Part shown: positions 46,942 through 55,915 of the stretch, one piece after another | Layout of the letters: every line of letters starts with the position of its first letter | Position numbering within the stretch: the stretch's first letter is position 1 | DNA from: Dolosigranulum pigrum ATCC 51524 | GTDB taxonomy: Bacteria; Bacillota; Bacilli; Lactobacillales; Carnobacteriaceae_A | Reading direction: 5' to 3' | DNA: 64,000 nt | Assembly (NCBI RefSeq): GCF_000245815.1 | Contig: NZ_JH601103.1 | Location: forward strand, 885,324 to 949,323 | The notes under the pieces: generated by a model | Told to the model about the DNA's origin: nothing | Seen by the model: the letters and a program-made list of their open reading frames with translations, nothing else | Database searches by the model: none | Position numbers and translations under genes: made by a program

Positions 46942-47169
46942 ATGAAAAAATTATCTAAGTTTTTAACCGTTGTATTAGCAGCAGGAACGTTAGCAGCATG
47001 TAGTAATGGTGCGAATGATGCAGCAGACGATACAAAAGTAGACGAGCCAGCTGTTGAAGAAACAGTAGAAGATCCAGCAGTAGACGAAACAGTAGACCCT
47101 GCTGAAGATCCAGCAACAGATGACGCAACAGACCCTGCAGCGGATGACGCAGCAGACGACAATCAATAA
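46942..47169 (+). CDS. acidic mini-lipoprotein, paralog 2 of 3
   Basis: A 75-residue lipoprotein, with the same signal peptide as paralog 1 and C20 as lipid site. The mature part (about 55 residues) repeats short blocks of the type DEPAVEETVEDPA and DPAEDPATDDA. The ribosome site and start region (GGAGAGATACAGATGAAAAA) are the same as in paralog 3, so the copies arose by recent tandem duplication. The gap to paralog 1 is 49 bases. Confidence 0.8.
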   Translation: MKKLSKFLTVVLAAGTLAACSNGANDAADDTKVDEPAVEETVEDPAVDETVDPAEDPATDDATDPAADDAADDNQ

Positions 47170-47211
47170 TTAATAAATAATAGAATTAACTTTTTAAAGG
47201 GAGAGATACAG

Positions 47212-47415
47212 ATGAAAAAATTATCTAAGTTTTTAACAGTCGTATTAGCAGCAGGAACACTTGCAGCATGTAGTAATGGTGCAAAAGATACAGCAGAAGA
47301 ACCAGCAGTAGACGAGCCAGCTGTTGAAGAAACAGTAGAAGATCCAGCAGCAGACGAAACAGTAGACCCTGCTGAAGATGCAGCAGCAGATGACGCAGCA
47401 GACGACAATCAATAA
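47212..47415 (+). CDS. acidic mini-lipoprotein, paralog 3 of 3
   Basis: A 67-residue lipoprotein and the shortest copy: identical signal peptide, C20 lipid site, then an acidic tail of about 47 residues with the same DEPAVEETVEDPA and DPAEDAAADDA blocks and the shared end ADDNQ. The nested shortening from copy 1 to 3 (82, 75, 67) suggests gain or loss of block repeats. A strong terminator follows at once, ending the cluster. Confidence 0.8.
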   Translation: MKKLSKFLTVVLAAGTLAACSNGAKDTAEEPAVDEPAVEETVEDPAADETVDPAEDAAADDAADDNQ

Positions 47416-47426
47416 TTAATTTAAGC

Positions 47427-47466
47427 AAAAAAAGACCGTACGGACATGTCCGTACGGTCTTTTTTT
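47427..47466. terminator. perfect 40-base palindromic terminator
   Basis: 47427-47446 is followed by its exact complement 47447-47466 with A and T runs at the ends. It serves the lipoprotein cluster and the convergent alr. Confidence 0.93.
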
Positions 47467-47471
47467 GAAAA

Positions 47472-48593
47472 TTAGTTGTGATAAATGCGTGGGAGGCGCT
47501 GATTTAAGTTACATAGGACTTCATAGTGATAATGATTTGACATATTACAGGTATCTTCTAGATTTAAGCCACCAATTGTTTCATCACCAAACCATAAAAC
47601 AGTATCTCCTACTGCGACTTCTTCTACATCAGAGACATCTAACATCAGTTGGTCCATGCAGACCCGACCAATAATGGATACGATTTGACCGCGTACTTTA
47701 AATTGACCGCCGTTCGACAGACTTCTTGGAACACCATCAGCATATCCTAGGGCAAGTGTAGCGATCTTAGTCGGCTCTTTTGTATAATGAGACCAACCAT
47801 AACTTACCGGAGTATCAGCGGACACAGTTTTTATGTGAGCAATATGTGACTTAATGGTCATGATAGGACGAATATCTAGCATGCCATCCATACTCGAATC
47901 GGTGTTATACCCGTACATGCCTAGCCCAATACGCACCATATCTAGATGATAATCGGGGAAGCGAATGGTAGCACTAGAATTACAGCAGTGCTTGAATGTG
48001 AAGCGATAGCCTTGCTCTTCTAAGGCTTCAAATATGTCTCGAAAAGCATTGAATTGTTGATGGGTATATTCCGGATGATCAAGATCATCGCCATTAGCGA
48101 AGTGCGTATAAATTCCTTCAACAGTTATCCACTCTGTGTCGAGCGCTTCAAGGGTAGCTACGGCCTCTTCTAAGGAGCGCACACCAAGTCGAGCCATTCC
48201 TGTATCTACTTTTAAGTGGACAGTCACTGGAAGTTGTAATTCGCGAGCTTGTTGCGAAATAATAGTTGCTTGCGTTGGAGTGAAGATGGTCATCGTTAGC
48301 TGATTACGAATGGCTTCAGCAACATTGGCCTCATCAATAGGCGTAAAAATAAGAATGGAACTATCGGTTAAGCCAGCTTCACGTAATTCTATCCCTTCTT
48401 GTCCTAATGCTACCGCGAATCGGTTAATACCAAGTTCAGTTAATTCTTTGGCAATCATAACTGCACCATGGCCATATCCATTTGCTTTAATAACACTGGT
48501 AATAGCCGTGTCACTTGATAATAATTGTTTAAATGAATGAATATTATGAGCTAAGTTGCTAAGGTTTATCTCAGCATATGTTTCTCGTTTCAT
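47472..48593 (-). CDS. alr: alanine racemase
   Basis: A 373-residue PLP enzyme making D-alanine for peptidoglycan and teichoic acids. The PLP lysine is K36 (VIKANGYGHGA) and the second catalytic base, a Tyr, lies in TPVSYGWSHY. The TIM barrel (1-240) and C-terminal beta domain are complete. I chose the ATG at 48593 because AGAGGTGA precedes it; a longer start 15 bases upstream would overlap that site. No acpS is next to it, unlike in many Firmicutes. Divergent from the CNNM-type gene. Confidence 0.95.
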   Translation of the reverse strand: MKRETYAEINLSNLAHNIHSFKQLLSSDTAITSVIKANGYGHGAVMIAKELTELGINRFAVALGQEGIELREAGLTDSSILIFTPIDEANVAEAIRNQLTMTIFTPTQATIISQQARELQLPVTVHLKVDTGMARLGVRSLEEAVATLEALDTEWITVEGIYTHFANGDDLDHPEYTHQQFNAFRDIFEALEEQGYRFTFKHCCNSSATIRFPDYHLDMVRIGLGMYGYNTDSSMDGMLDIRPIMTIKSHIAHIKTVSADTPVSYGWSHYTKEPTKIATLALGYADGVPRSLSNGGQFKVRGQIVSIIGRVCMDQLMLDVSDVEEVAVGDTVLWFGDETIGGLNLEDTCNMSNHYHYEVLCNLNQRLPRIYHN

Positions 48594-48710
48594 TGAATCA
48601 CCTCTCATGACTGTATTATATCACTCTTGTGTGAGAAAAACACTATCGTTTTGTCTAAAAATTTATGGTATACTTATGGGGAACTGCGTACAAGGAGGAG
48701 TTATCCAGTC

Positions 48711-50003
48711 ATGGAGTCAAGTCAGTTTTATAGTATTTTAATTTTTATTATTTGTATTATTTTATCCGCCTTTTTTTCTTCTAGTGAGACAGCTTTCACT
48801 TCAGCCAAAGCTGTTCGATTAAAAAATAAAAGTGAAGATGGTGATAAGCGAGCGGAGAAGACGTTGAAGTTACAGCAACAGTTTGAATCGTTGTTGTCTA
48901 CCATTTTGATCGGGAATAATTTAGTCAATATTGCTGGTTCGGCAGTAGCGACTATATTTTTTGTGGCTATTTTTCCGACATATGGTGGGGCGATTGCTAC
49001 GATTGTCACCACCTTATTGTTATTATTTTTCGGGGAGATTGCCCCGAAGTTATTGGCAAAATTAGCTCCTGAGAAAGTTGCAATGTTTTCGCAACCGGTG
49101 TTAAGTACGTTGATGTTAGTATTGAAGCCATTTATCTGGTTATTGAATAAATGGCAAAATTTGGTTAAACGATTTATTCCGGTAGATTCGGCATATACGA
49201 TTAGTGAAGCGGAATTGTTATCATTCGTGGAAGAAGCTCGGGTGGAAGGAAGTATTGAGCATGATGAACATTTACTCGTCAAGGCAGCGATTGAGTTCGA
49301 TGATGTGAATGTTTCTTCAATTCTAACGCCTCGGATTGATGTCGTTGGAGCGGAGATTGATGATCCGGATGAGAAGATAGAAAATATTTTTGAGCATAGT
49401 CCGTTTTCACGGCTTGTGATTTATGAAGAGACGGTAGATAATGTGATTGGTGTCTTGCATGAAAAAGACTTCCACCGATATTTGAAAGCTAAGTCACAAC
49501 AAAAAGTTCACGCAACGTCGATTGTTAGTTTGTTATCAGAAGTCTTGTTCGTGCCTCCCGTTATGAAATTGTCAGATTTGTTAAGGTTGATGCAACGCAA
49601 TAAGAATCATATGGCAATTATTATTGATGAGCATGGGGGAATGACGGGGATTGCCACCATGGAAGATGTCTTAGAAGAATTAGTGGGTGAGATTTGGGAT
49701 GAGCGGGATGTGATTGAAGAAGAGTTTCACGTAATTGAGCCGGACCGTAAATTCTTAGTGAAGGGGACGTATTCGATTGTGAAGTTGTTTGAACGCTTCG
49801 ATATCGATCCTGATGAAGAATGGTTGTCGCATACGGTCAGTGGTTTCGTGATTGAGTCGCTTGAACGGATGCCGCAGCAAGGTGATTCCTATACATGCAA
49901 TCATTATAGATTTGAAGTAGTTGATGTGAAGAATCGCCGAGTGGATGAGATTATGATTACGTATGAACCAGACGTAACCGATGATGATCAAGTCGCTGAG
50001 TAA
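48711..50003 (+). CDS. CNNM/CorC-type membrane protein (hemolysin family)
   Basis: A 430-residue protein with an N-terminal DUF21/CNNM domain of three or four helices (about 1-190; SSSETAFTSAKA near residue 25), a CBS pair (about 205-330) and a C-terminal CorC_HlyC domain (about 345-425). Homologues (CorC, YhdP/MpfA) export Mg2+ or resist its excess; hemolysin is a legacy name. ATG 48711 follows AAGGAGGAG. It is the first of four tightly spaced genes that end with the sucrose genes. MgtE in this window would be the opposing importer. Confidence 0.9.
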   Translation: MESSQFYSILIFIICIILSAFFSSSETAFTSAKAVRLKNKSEDGDKRAEKTLKLQQQFESLLSTILIGNNLVNIAGSAVATIFFVAIFPTYGGAIATIVTTLLLLFFGEIAPKLLAKLAPEKVAMFSQPVLSTLMLVLKPFIWLLNKWQNLVKRFIPVDSAYTISEAELLSFVEEARVEGSIEHDEHLLVKAAIEFDDVNVSSILTPRIDVVGAEIDDPDEKIENIFEHSPFSRLVIYEETVDNVIGVLHEKDFHRYLKAKSQQKVHATSIVSLLSEVLFVPPVMKLSDLLRLMQRNKNHMAIIIDEHGGMTGIATMEDVLEELVGEIWDERDVIEEEFHVIEPDRKFLVKGTYSIVKLFERFDIDPDEEWLSHTVSGFVIESLERMPQQGDSYTCNHYRFEVVDVKNRRVDEIMITYEPDVTDDDQVAE

Positions 50004-50025
50004 CTAAAAAGAGGAGCATGTTTTT

Positions 50026-50781
50026 ATGACGCAAGCAACATTTCGACAACAGTACACAATTCCCTATTTTTTATGCGACCGTAAGCAGACCATTCACTTG
50101 TCGATGCTGGTAAATTATATGCTGAAGGTATCTGGTGAGCAGACGGCCCAGATTGCAAGTGAACAGCAGCAAACATTTTTTCATGAACAAAATCGATCAT
50201 GGATTATTTTAGCCTATGAGTTTGATATTAAGCGTCTGCCACGTCGCGATGAGACGGTAACCTTCGAGACTTATGCTTCGGAGTATAATCGCTTATTTTG
50301 TTATCGGGAGTTCAAGGTGTACGATGAGCAGGAGAATTTAATTGTGGCTACAACGGCAACCTTTGGGATTATGGACTTGACGAAGCGCAAGATTGTTCGG
50401 ATTCCCGAAGCGGTTGCAGTACCCTATCAAGCAACGTATAATAAGCAAATTCGCCGAACAAACAAGCTGGAGCCACTCCAGACCGAACAAGCCTTACATA
50501 AAGCGTATCTTGTTCGGTACACCGATATTGACCAGAACAATCATGTCAATAATTCCGTCTACTTGACGTGGATGCTTGATGCGCTGGAAGCTGATTTTTT
50601 GACTAGACATGATGTGTGTTCTGGAATCATTAAGTTCGAGAAGGAGGTTAGTCAAGTGGAGCAAGTGTCGTCTTATGTTCAAATAACAATAGAAGATGAC
50701 ACTATTAGAACCGATCACGCCATCCAATCATCAACCGTTACAAATGCAAGGGCCAGTTTTTATTGGCAACGAAGCGTATAA
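50026..50781 (+). CDS. acyl-ACP thioesterase
   Basis: A 251-residue FatA/FatB-family enzyme with two hotdog folds (about 1-130 and 150-251). It releases fatty acids from acyl carrier protein in the cytosol. The catalytic region appears as YTDIDQNNHVNNSVY (Asn and His) in the second repeat, with a matching YASEYNRLFCYREF in the first. Single-copy homologues are common in Lactobacillales. It lies 22 bases after the CNNM-type gene and 16 before the PTS gene. Confidence 0.9.
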   Translation: MTQATFRQQYTIPYFLCDRKQTIHLSMLVNYMLKVSGEQTAQIASEQQQTFFHEQNRSWIILAYEFDIKRLPRRDETVTFETYASEYNRLFCYREFKVYDEQENLIVATTATFGIMDLTKRKIVRIPEAVAVPYQATYNKQIRRTNKLEPLQTEQALHKAYLVRYTDIDQNNHVNNSVYLTWMLDALEADFLTRHDVCSGIIKFEKEVSQVEQVSSYVQITIEDDTIRTDHAIQSSTVTNARASFYWQRSV

Positions 50782-50797
50782 ATAAAGGAGAGAATTC

Positions 50798-52165
50798 ATG
50801 GGAAAATATGATCAGACGATTCAGCAAGTATTAGATGTAGTTGGTGGACAAGATAATATTAAGACATTCGAGCACTGCGCGACACGTTTGCGTATTATCT
50901 TGAAAGATGATAGTGTCGTCGATAAAGAAAAAGCAGAAGAAATTGAATATGTAAAAGGATATTTCTTCAATACCGGTCAGCACCAATTTATCTTCGGAAC
51001 AGGTACAGTCAATGATGTTTACGCGGCATTAAAAGCGGAAATTGGTGGGGGCGATGAAGAGAGTAGCCATTATAAAGATGAAGTTTATGCCAATATGTCG
51101 CCTACCCAAAAAATTGTCCGAACGCTAGCAGATATTTTAGTTCCGCTTATTCCAGCCTTGGTCACAACGGGTCTATTAATGGGGGTACGCGGGACGATTA
51201 CTCAGTTTGGCGTCGAATTTACGCCGGAAGTAGCGACCTTTATTGGCGTCTTAACGGATACGGCGTTTGCTTTCTTACCCGTACTGATTGCTTATAGTGC
51301 GACGAAAAAATTCGGGGGCACACCGTTACTTGGGATCTTAGTTGGATTGATGTTAGTCAACCCTGCCTTGCCAAATGCTTGGGCAGTCGCTGGAGGAGAT
51401 GCCGAGCCACTGAATGTTTTTGGGATTGACTTGATTGGCTATCAAGGGACAATTTTTCCAGCGATTATTGTCGGTTGGTTGCTTTCCAAGTTAGAAAAAT
51501 GGCTAAGAACCTTTGTGCCGAAAGTTATTGACTTATTGGTTACACCATTTGTGGCTGTAACGGTCACAATGGCTGTCGTTATGCTAGGGGTTGGACCATT
51601 TATTCAATTATTTGAAGATTATGTTATTAATGGCATCATTTGGTTAATTAATGCACCCTTTGGAATTGGATATGCGGTCTTTGGTGGCTTACAACAATTA
51701 ATTGTCATTACGGGTCTTCACCACTCTATTAGTATTATTGAAATTGGTTTACTGAATGATGTGGGCTACAATGTCATTCAACCACTTGCGACAGCTAGTA
51801 TGGCTGGTCAGTTTGGAGCTGCATTAGGAGCCGCTTTCCTAGTGAAAAATAAAGTAAAACGAACCAATATGCTGGCGACCACGTCTTCAACTTTATTCGG
51901 AATTACAGAGCCTCTCTTATTCGGAATTAATATTCGTTCACTCCGTATTCTAGGTTCGGGGATTGCTGCCGGAGCAGTAGGTGGTGTGCTAGTCAAACTA
52001 TTCAATCTGCAAGCAACAGGTATGGGGATTACGTTCTTGCCAGGTGGTTTGCTGTACGAAGGATTGGTACAGATTGGATTGTACTACTTAATGGTACTCT
52101 TAACCATGGCGGCAGGTTTTATCTTCGTCTGGGCACAGCGTCAATCGATTAAAGAGACACTTTAA
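50798..52165 (+). CDS. scrA: sucrose-type PTS permease, EIIBC
   Basis: A 455-residue sugar transporter that takes up and phosphorylates sucrose. The EIIB domain (about 1-90) has the phospho-Cys C27 in FEHCATRLR. EIIC follows with about ten helices and the LGITEPLLFGIN motif and the TGLHHSI loop. There is no EIIA domain; a glucose-type EIIA elsewhere must supply phosphate. Sucrose specificity is inferred from the sucrose-6-phosphate hydrolase gene 12 bases downstream; a trehalose or beta-glucoside type is the alternative. AAAGGAGAG precedes the ATG. Confidence 0.88.
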   Translation: MGKYDQTIQQVLDVVGGQDNIKTFEHCATRLRIILKDDSVVDKEKAEEIEYVKGYFFNTGQHQFIFGTGTVNDVYAALKAEIGGGDEESSHYKDEVYANMSPTQKIVRTLADILVPLIPALVTTGLLMGVRGTITQFGVEFTPEVATFIGVLTDTAFAFLPVLIAYSATKKFGGTPLLGILVGLMLVNPALPNAWAVAGGDAEPLNVFGIDLIGYQGTIFPAIIVGWLLSKLEKWLRTFVPKVIDLLVTPFVAVTVTMAVVMLGVGPFIQLFEDYVINGIIWLINAPFGIGYAVFGGLQQLIVITGLHHSISIIEIGLLNDVGYNVIQPLATASMAGQFGAALGAAFLVKNKVKRTNMLATTSSTLFGITEPLLFGINIRSLRILGSGIAAGAVGGVLVKLFNLQATGMGITFLPGGLLYEGLVQIGLYYLMVLLTMAAGFIFVWAQRQSIKETL

Positions 52166-52177
52166 AAAGAGGAGGGC

Positions 52178-53632
52178 ATGATGACGTCACAATCTGATAT
52201 TACCAAGCAGATAAGGCAAGATATGAACAGGCAGAAAGCAATAGTGGATGCGGATCCTTGGCGATTGCATTACCACTTAATGCCGGAAGTGGGGTGGCTG
52301 AATGATCCGAATGGGGCCGTTCAGTTCAATGGGACGTATCACATTTATCACCAATATGTTCCAGAAACGCCAAATGGTGGGCGGACACATTGGGGACATA
52401 AGACGTCACAAGATCTCGTTCACTTCACAGAGGAAGATATTTTCTTATCACCAACCGAATCATTTGACACGGATGGGGTCTATTCGGGCAACGCCTTCGT
52501 TCATGAGGGGCAGTTGCACTTCTTCTACACTGGGAATGTGAAGCAGCCGGGTGATCATGACTATACGTATAGTGGTCGTGAGCAAAATACGGTTCATGTG
52601 ACGAGTACTGACGGGTTTTCAGTTGATTCGCGGGAAGTAGTGATTCCCCATGCAGATTATCCTGATGAGTATACAGATCATATTCGTGATCCCAAAGTTT
52701 TCCAGCATGAAGAGACATTCTATATGATTCTTGGTGCTCGTAAGCGGTCAAATACAGGAGCGATATTGTTATATGAGTCGAGTGATCTGTCCAACTGGTC
52801 GCTCAGCGGTGAATTCATCGAAGGAACTGAAGATGAAGGGTATATGTGGGAATGTCCTGATTACTTCGCAGTCGATGGACAGGATATATTGATTTTGTCT
52901 CCGCAAGGGATTTTGCCGACGACGTATCAATACCACAATCCGCATGCGGCTTGTTATATTCTTGGTGCGGTTGATTGGGATGAGGTACGGTTTGAGCGAT
53001 CAACAGATTTTCGAGAGTTAGACCGTGGTTTTGACTTTTATGCACCGCAGACGTTCGAGGATGAGCACGGTCGACGCATTATGTGGGGATGGATGGGCAT
53101 TGGTGATACCGAGCCGGAATATTTGAATCCGACTGTTGCACGTGGGTGGCAACATGCCTTAACGTTGCCGCGAGAACTAAGAGTGGTTGACGGTGAACTT
53201 AGACAATTGCCACTACCGGAATATAACATCTTGCGTCAGAATCATGTGACGCATCAGTGGACTGTTGATGGTCCGACTGAGATTGAGGGCTTGTCTGGAG
53301 AAGTGTATGAGATGATGATACAGCTTGAAGAAACGCCAGATGATTTCTCACTTACCTTGCGCCAAGATACGGTTATTGAGTATGCAGATGGTCTCTTAAC
53401 CTTGAAGCATGGACCATCCGGATACGGCCGACGCAAGCGTCAAATCGAGTTATCAGAGCTAACGGAACTGCATCTATTCTCTGATACATCTTCGTTGGAA
53501 ATCTTCATCAATCACGGCGAATATGTCCTGTCGACTCGAGTCTATCCTGAACCGGGCGAAGATCAGATCGTCTTCGCAGGTCAAGCCAAGTTAGCTATTC
53601 ATAAATGGGATCTACAACGAACAACAACTTAA
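52178..53632 (+). CDS. scrB: sucrose-6-phosphate hydrolase (GH32)
   Basis: A 484-residue invertase-like enzyme that splits sucrose-6-phosphate into glucose-6-phosphate and fructose. The GH32 five-blade propeller (about 30-340) shows WLNDPNG (nucleophile D43), the IRDPKVF motif and the WECPDYF motif with the acid/base Glu; the beta-sandwich follows to the end. Start may be ATG 52178 or 52181; the Shine-Dalgarno GGAGG spacing favours the latter. It is the last of the group and ends at a terminator. No scrR or scrK is near. Confidence 0.94.
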   Translation: MMTSQSDITKQIRQDMNRQKAIVDADPWRLHYHLMPEVGWLNDPNGAVQFNGTYHIYHQYVPETPNGGRTHWGHKTSQDLVHFTEEDIFLSPTESFDTDGVYSGNAFVHEGQLHFFYTGNVKQPGDHDYTYSGREQNTVHVTSTDGFSVDSREVVIPHADYPDEYTDHIRDPKVFQHEETFYMILGARKRSNTGAILLYESSDLSNWSLSGEFIEGTEDEGYMWECPDYFAVDGQDILILSPQGILPTTYQYHNPHAACYILGAVDWDEVRFERSTDFRELDRGFDFYAPQTFEDEHGRRIMWGWMGIGDTEPEYLNPTVARGWQHALTLPRELRVVDGELRQLPLPEYNILRQNHVTHQWTVDGPTEIEGLSGEVYEMMIQLEETPDDFSLTLRQDTVIEYADGLLTLKHGPSGYGRRKRQIELSELTELHLFSDTSSLEIFINHGEYVLSTRVYPEPGEDQIVFAGQAKLAIHKWDLQRTTT

Positions 53633-53639
53633 TTACACT

Positions 53640-53683
53640 AAAAAGGAAGATGGCCTTCATTGCGTGAAGCCACTTCCTTTTTT
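53640..53683 (+). terminator. scrB terminator
   Basis: AAAAGGAAG pairs with CTTCCTTTT, enclosing a second stem (CTTCA/TGAAG), followed by TT. It also faces the convergent MBL gene. Confidence 0.8.
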
Positions 53684-53692
53684 AGCGTCATA

Positions 53693-54328
53693 TTAAGCCA
53701 TAAAAAATATGTTATGTTCTTTTTCGTGGGCAATGGTGGTGCTCATGCCATGACCAGGATAGATATGATAATCATCAGGTAAGGTAAGAAGTTGTTGGCG
53801 AATACTGGTCAGTAATGTTGCTTGATCGCCTCCATGTAGATCAGTGCGTCCAATGCTTTCACGGAACAAGGCATCACCAGAGATCACCACTTTATCATCA
53901 GTGAAAATATAACTTAAGCTACCCGGTGAATGACCAGGTGTGCGGCGAATATCGATCTGAAACTCCCCGATAGTTAGCTGCTCGGTCTCTTCTGGAATCA
54001 GTTGATCAGGTTGTGCGGCGGTGATATCGAAGTGGAAAAATTGACTGCCGTTCAATTCAGTAGACATCGGCCAATCTTTTTCAATCATACTTAAGTAAGT
54101 AGGAATATCATATGCTTGTCGAATAGCATCAAGCGCGCCGATATGGTCGAAGTGAGCATGCGTTAGTAAGATAGCAATGGGCTCAGCCGCTAGGGAATCA
54201 ATCTTGTCTAAGATGCGTTCGGGTTCAGCCCCGGGATCAATAATGAGAAGTTGATCATTCTTCTGGACAAAATAACAATTTTCACTAGCAACGCCGGTAA
54301 TTATTTTTGAGATATTCATAGTAAACAT
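53693..54328 (-). CDS. MBL-fold metallohydrolase (glyoxalase II-like)
   Basis: A 211-residue soluble enzyme of the YqgX/GloB-like group. The zinc motif HAHFDHIG (near residue 60), then GHSPGSLSY and SGDALFRESIGRTD and YPGHG give the two-metal site. Members hydrolyse thioesters such as S-lactoylglutathione; here the substrate is not set. A glutathione-synthetase-like gene lies at the other end of the window, which keeps a glyoxalase II role possible. Two start codons (54328 and 54319) fit GAGGAG; the first is used. Confidence 0.88.
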   Translation of the reverse strand: MFTMNISKIITGVASENCYFVQKNDQLLIIDPGAEPERILDKIDSLAAEPIAILLTHAHFDHIGALDAIRQAYDIPTYLSMIEKDWPMSTELNGSQFFHFDITAAQPDQLIPEETEQLTIGEFQIDIRRTPGHSPGSLSYIFTDDKVVISGDALFRESIGRTDLHGGDQATLLTSIRQQLLTLPDDYHIYPGHGMSTTIAHEKEHNIFFMA

Positions 54329-54533
54329 CCTTTCTCCTCTATTGTGATCTAAGAATACCATAAAAATTCCTAAAATACGATGAAAGCGGTTGAATATAAA
54401 CCGATTTCATGTATAATTGAAGTGAAGCCAATGAAGAACAGCCAACGCACGACGCACTATAAATAAAGGAGGACATTCGGTATAATAAGTGAATCTTGTC
54501 ACGAGTGAGATTTTCTAAGACAGGTGAGGTAGG

Positions 54534-54563
54534 TTGTGTAAGGGGAGTCTTTCGGTATATAAT
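54534..54563 (+). promoter_or_regulatory. promoter of the Ser/Thr symporter gene
   Basis: TTGTGT, 18-base spacer, TATAAT (54558-54563). A second TATAAT at 54481-54486 shares the TTCGGTATA context (54476-54484 and 54551-54559), so there may be two promoters. Confidence 0.55.
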
Positions 54564-54605
54564 GATAGAGTTAAGATCTAAATTTAAAATAAAGGAGTGG
54601 TTGAC

Positions 54606-55859
54606 ATGTCAGATAAGAAAAAGTCGCGCGACTCACAAGAGAAGAAAAAAGGCGGTTGGGGCTTAATCGTCAAGTTACTTGTTGCGATTGCCTCTGGTAT
54701 TCTAGTCGGACAATTGTCATTTTTGCCGGAAGTTATCTTACAAATCCCTATTACGTTTTCAGCGATTTTTGGTGAGATTCTAACGTTCTTTATCCCACTG
54801 ATGATTGTGGGATTTATCGTGAAAGGGATTGCTGATTTATCCGATGGGGCAGGTATGTTGTTGGGCATTACGACAGGCTTAGCTTATTTATCCACGATGG
54901 TTGGTGGGTTCTTGGCTTATATTGTCGGGACCAATCTGTTCCCATTAATTATTAATTCTGGTGCTGCAGCTGAAGGAGGGATTGAAGAATTAGAGCCGCT
55001 TTTTGAGTTTCCCGTTGAGCCGATGTTTACAGTCTCGGCAGCTATTGTGTTTGCCTTTATGTTTGGGATTGCTATCTCTTGGCTCCGACATAAAAAAGGT
55101 TCAAAAGCGATGTACAATATCTTCAACGAGTTAAATGCAGCTGTCACGTTCATCTTAGAAGGATTTATTATTCCATTGCTACCCTACTTTATCTTCGGAA
55201 ACTTCATTAACTTGAGTTATACGGGAGAAATCTTCAGCATGCTACTCGTCTTTGCGGGCGTATTTGTGACCATTATTGTCTTACACTGGGTACTTATTAT
55301 TGGCTGGTTCATTATAGCGGGCCTATATACCGGTAAGAGTCCGTGGATGATGGTGAAGAATCAACTATCTGCTTATGTGGCTGCGCTCGGCTTGATGTCT
55401 AGTGCCGCGTCTATTCCGTTTAACTTAGAGAGTGCCCGTAAGAATGGGGTGTCGGAGCGTATTCGTGAGTTTGTTATTCCCTTCTGCGCAACAGCTCACT
55501 TAATGGGAAGTGTCTCGACGATCGTATCTTCTTTAACTGCGGTCTTAATTCTGAATGATATGCCAGTCAATATTGGTTTGATTGCTCCCTTCATTGTAGT
55601 CTTAGGTGTTGCGTTAGTCGCTGCGCCAGGTGCCCCAGGTGGAGCGATTATGTCAGCTCTTCCTTTCTTAGGATTAGTGGGAGTAGACCCGACAGGAACG
55701 ATAGCGAATTTATTGATTTCGTTCTATATTACTCAAGATGGCTTCGGAACCGCTGCGAATATTACCGGGGATAATGCCCTAGCCGTTATTATTGACAAGA
55801 TTTATATTGAGCGTTACGCGGCTGATGATGTAGAAGTGAAACCCGTTGAGACGGATTAA
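54606..55859 (+). CDS. DAACS-family symporter (dicarboxylate/amino acid:cation)
   Basis: A 417-residue membrane carrier with about eight helices and two re-entrant hairpins. The charged N-terminal tail, then FFIPLMIVGFIVKGIADLS and the serine-rich hairpin LGLMSSAASIPFNL are followed by APGAPGGAIMSALPF and a TQDGFGTAANITGDN motif near the C-terminus, like SstT and related transporters of the SLC1 fold. With a threonine dehydrogenase and glyA downstream, Na+-coupled Ser/Thr uptake is likely; glutamate or aspartate is the alternative. ATG 54606 follows AAAGGAG. Confidence 0.87.
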   Translation: MSDKKKSRDSQEKKKGGWGLIVKLLVAIASGILVGQLSFLPEVILQIPITFSAIFGEILTFFIPLMIVGFIVKGIADLSDGAGMLLGITTGLAYLSTMVGGFLAYIVGTNLFPLIINSGAAAEGGIEELEPLFEFPVEPMFTVSAAIVFAFMFGIAISWLRHKKGSKAMYNIFNELNAAVTFILEGFIIPLLPYFIFGNFINLSYTGEIFSMLLVFAGVFVTIIVLHWVLIIGWFIIAGLYTGKSPWMMVKNQLSAYVAALGLMSSAASIPFNLESARKNGVSERIREFVIPFCATAHLMGSVSTIVSSLTAVLILNDMPVNIGLIAPFIVVLGVALVAAPGAPGGAIMSALPFLGLVGVDPTGTIANLLISFYITQDGFGTAANITGDNALAVIIDKIYIERYAADDVEVKPVETD

Positions 55860-55915
55860 AATTATGGCTTGATTAATTAGGATCACAACTGTAAAAAATC
55901 TAAGGAGGAGATAAA

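Noticed and set aside
46625..47408. Several minus-strand Ser/Val-rich frames over the lipoprotein triplet
   Set aside because: They are the antisense of acidic, Ala-rich codons and have no ribosome sites; the plus-strand genes have lipoboxes and Shine-Dalgarno sites.
54384..54399. cre-like TGAAAGCGGTTGAA upstream of the symporter and MBL genes
   Set aside because: The conserved C in the right arm is missing, and it is far from either promoter.
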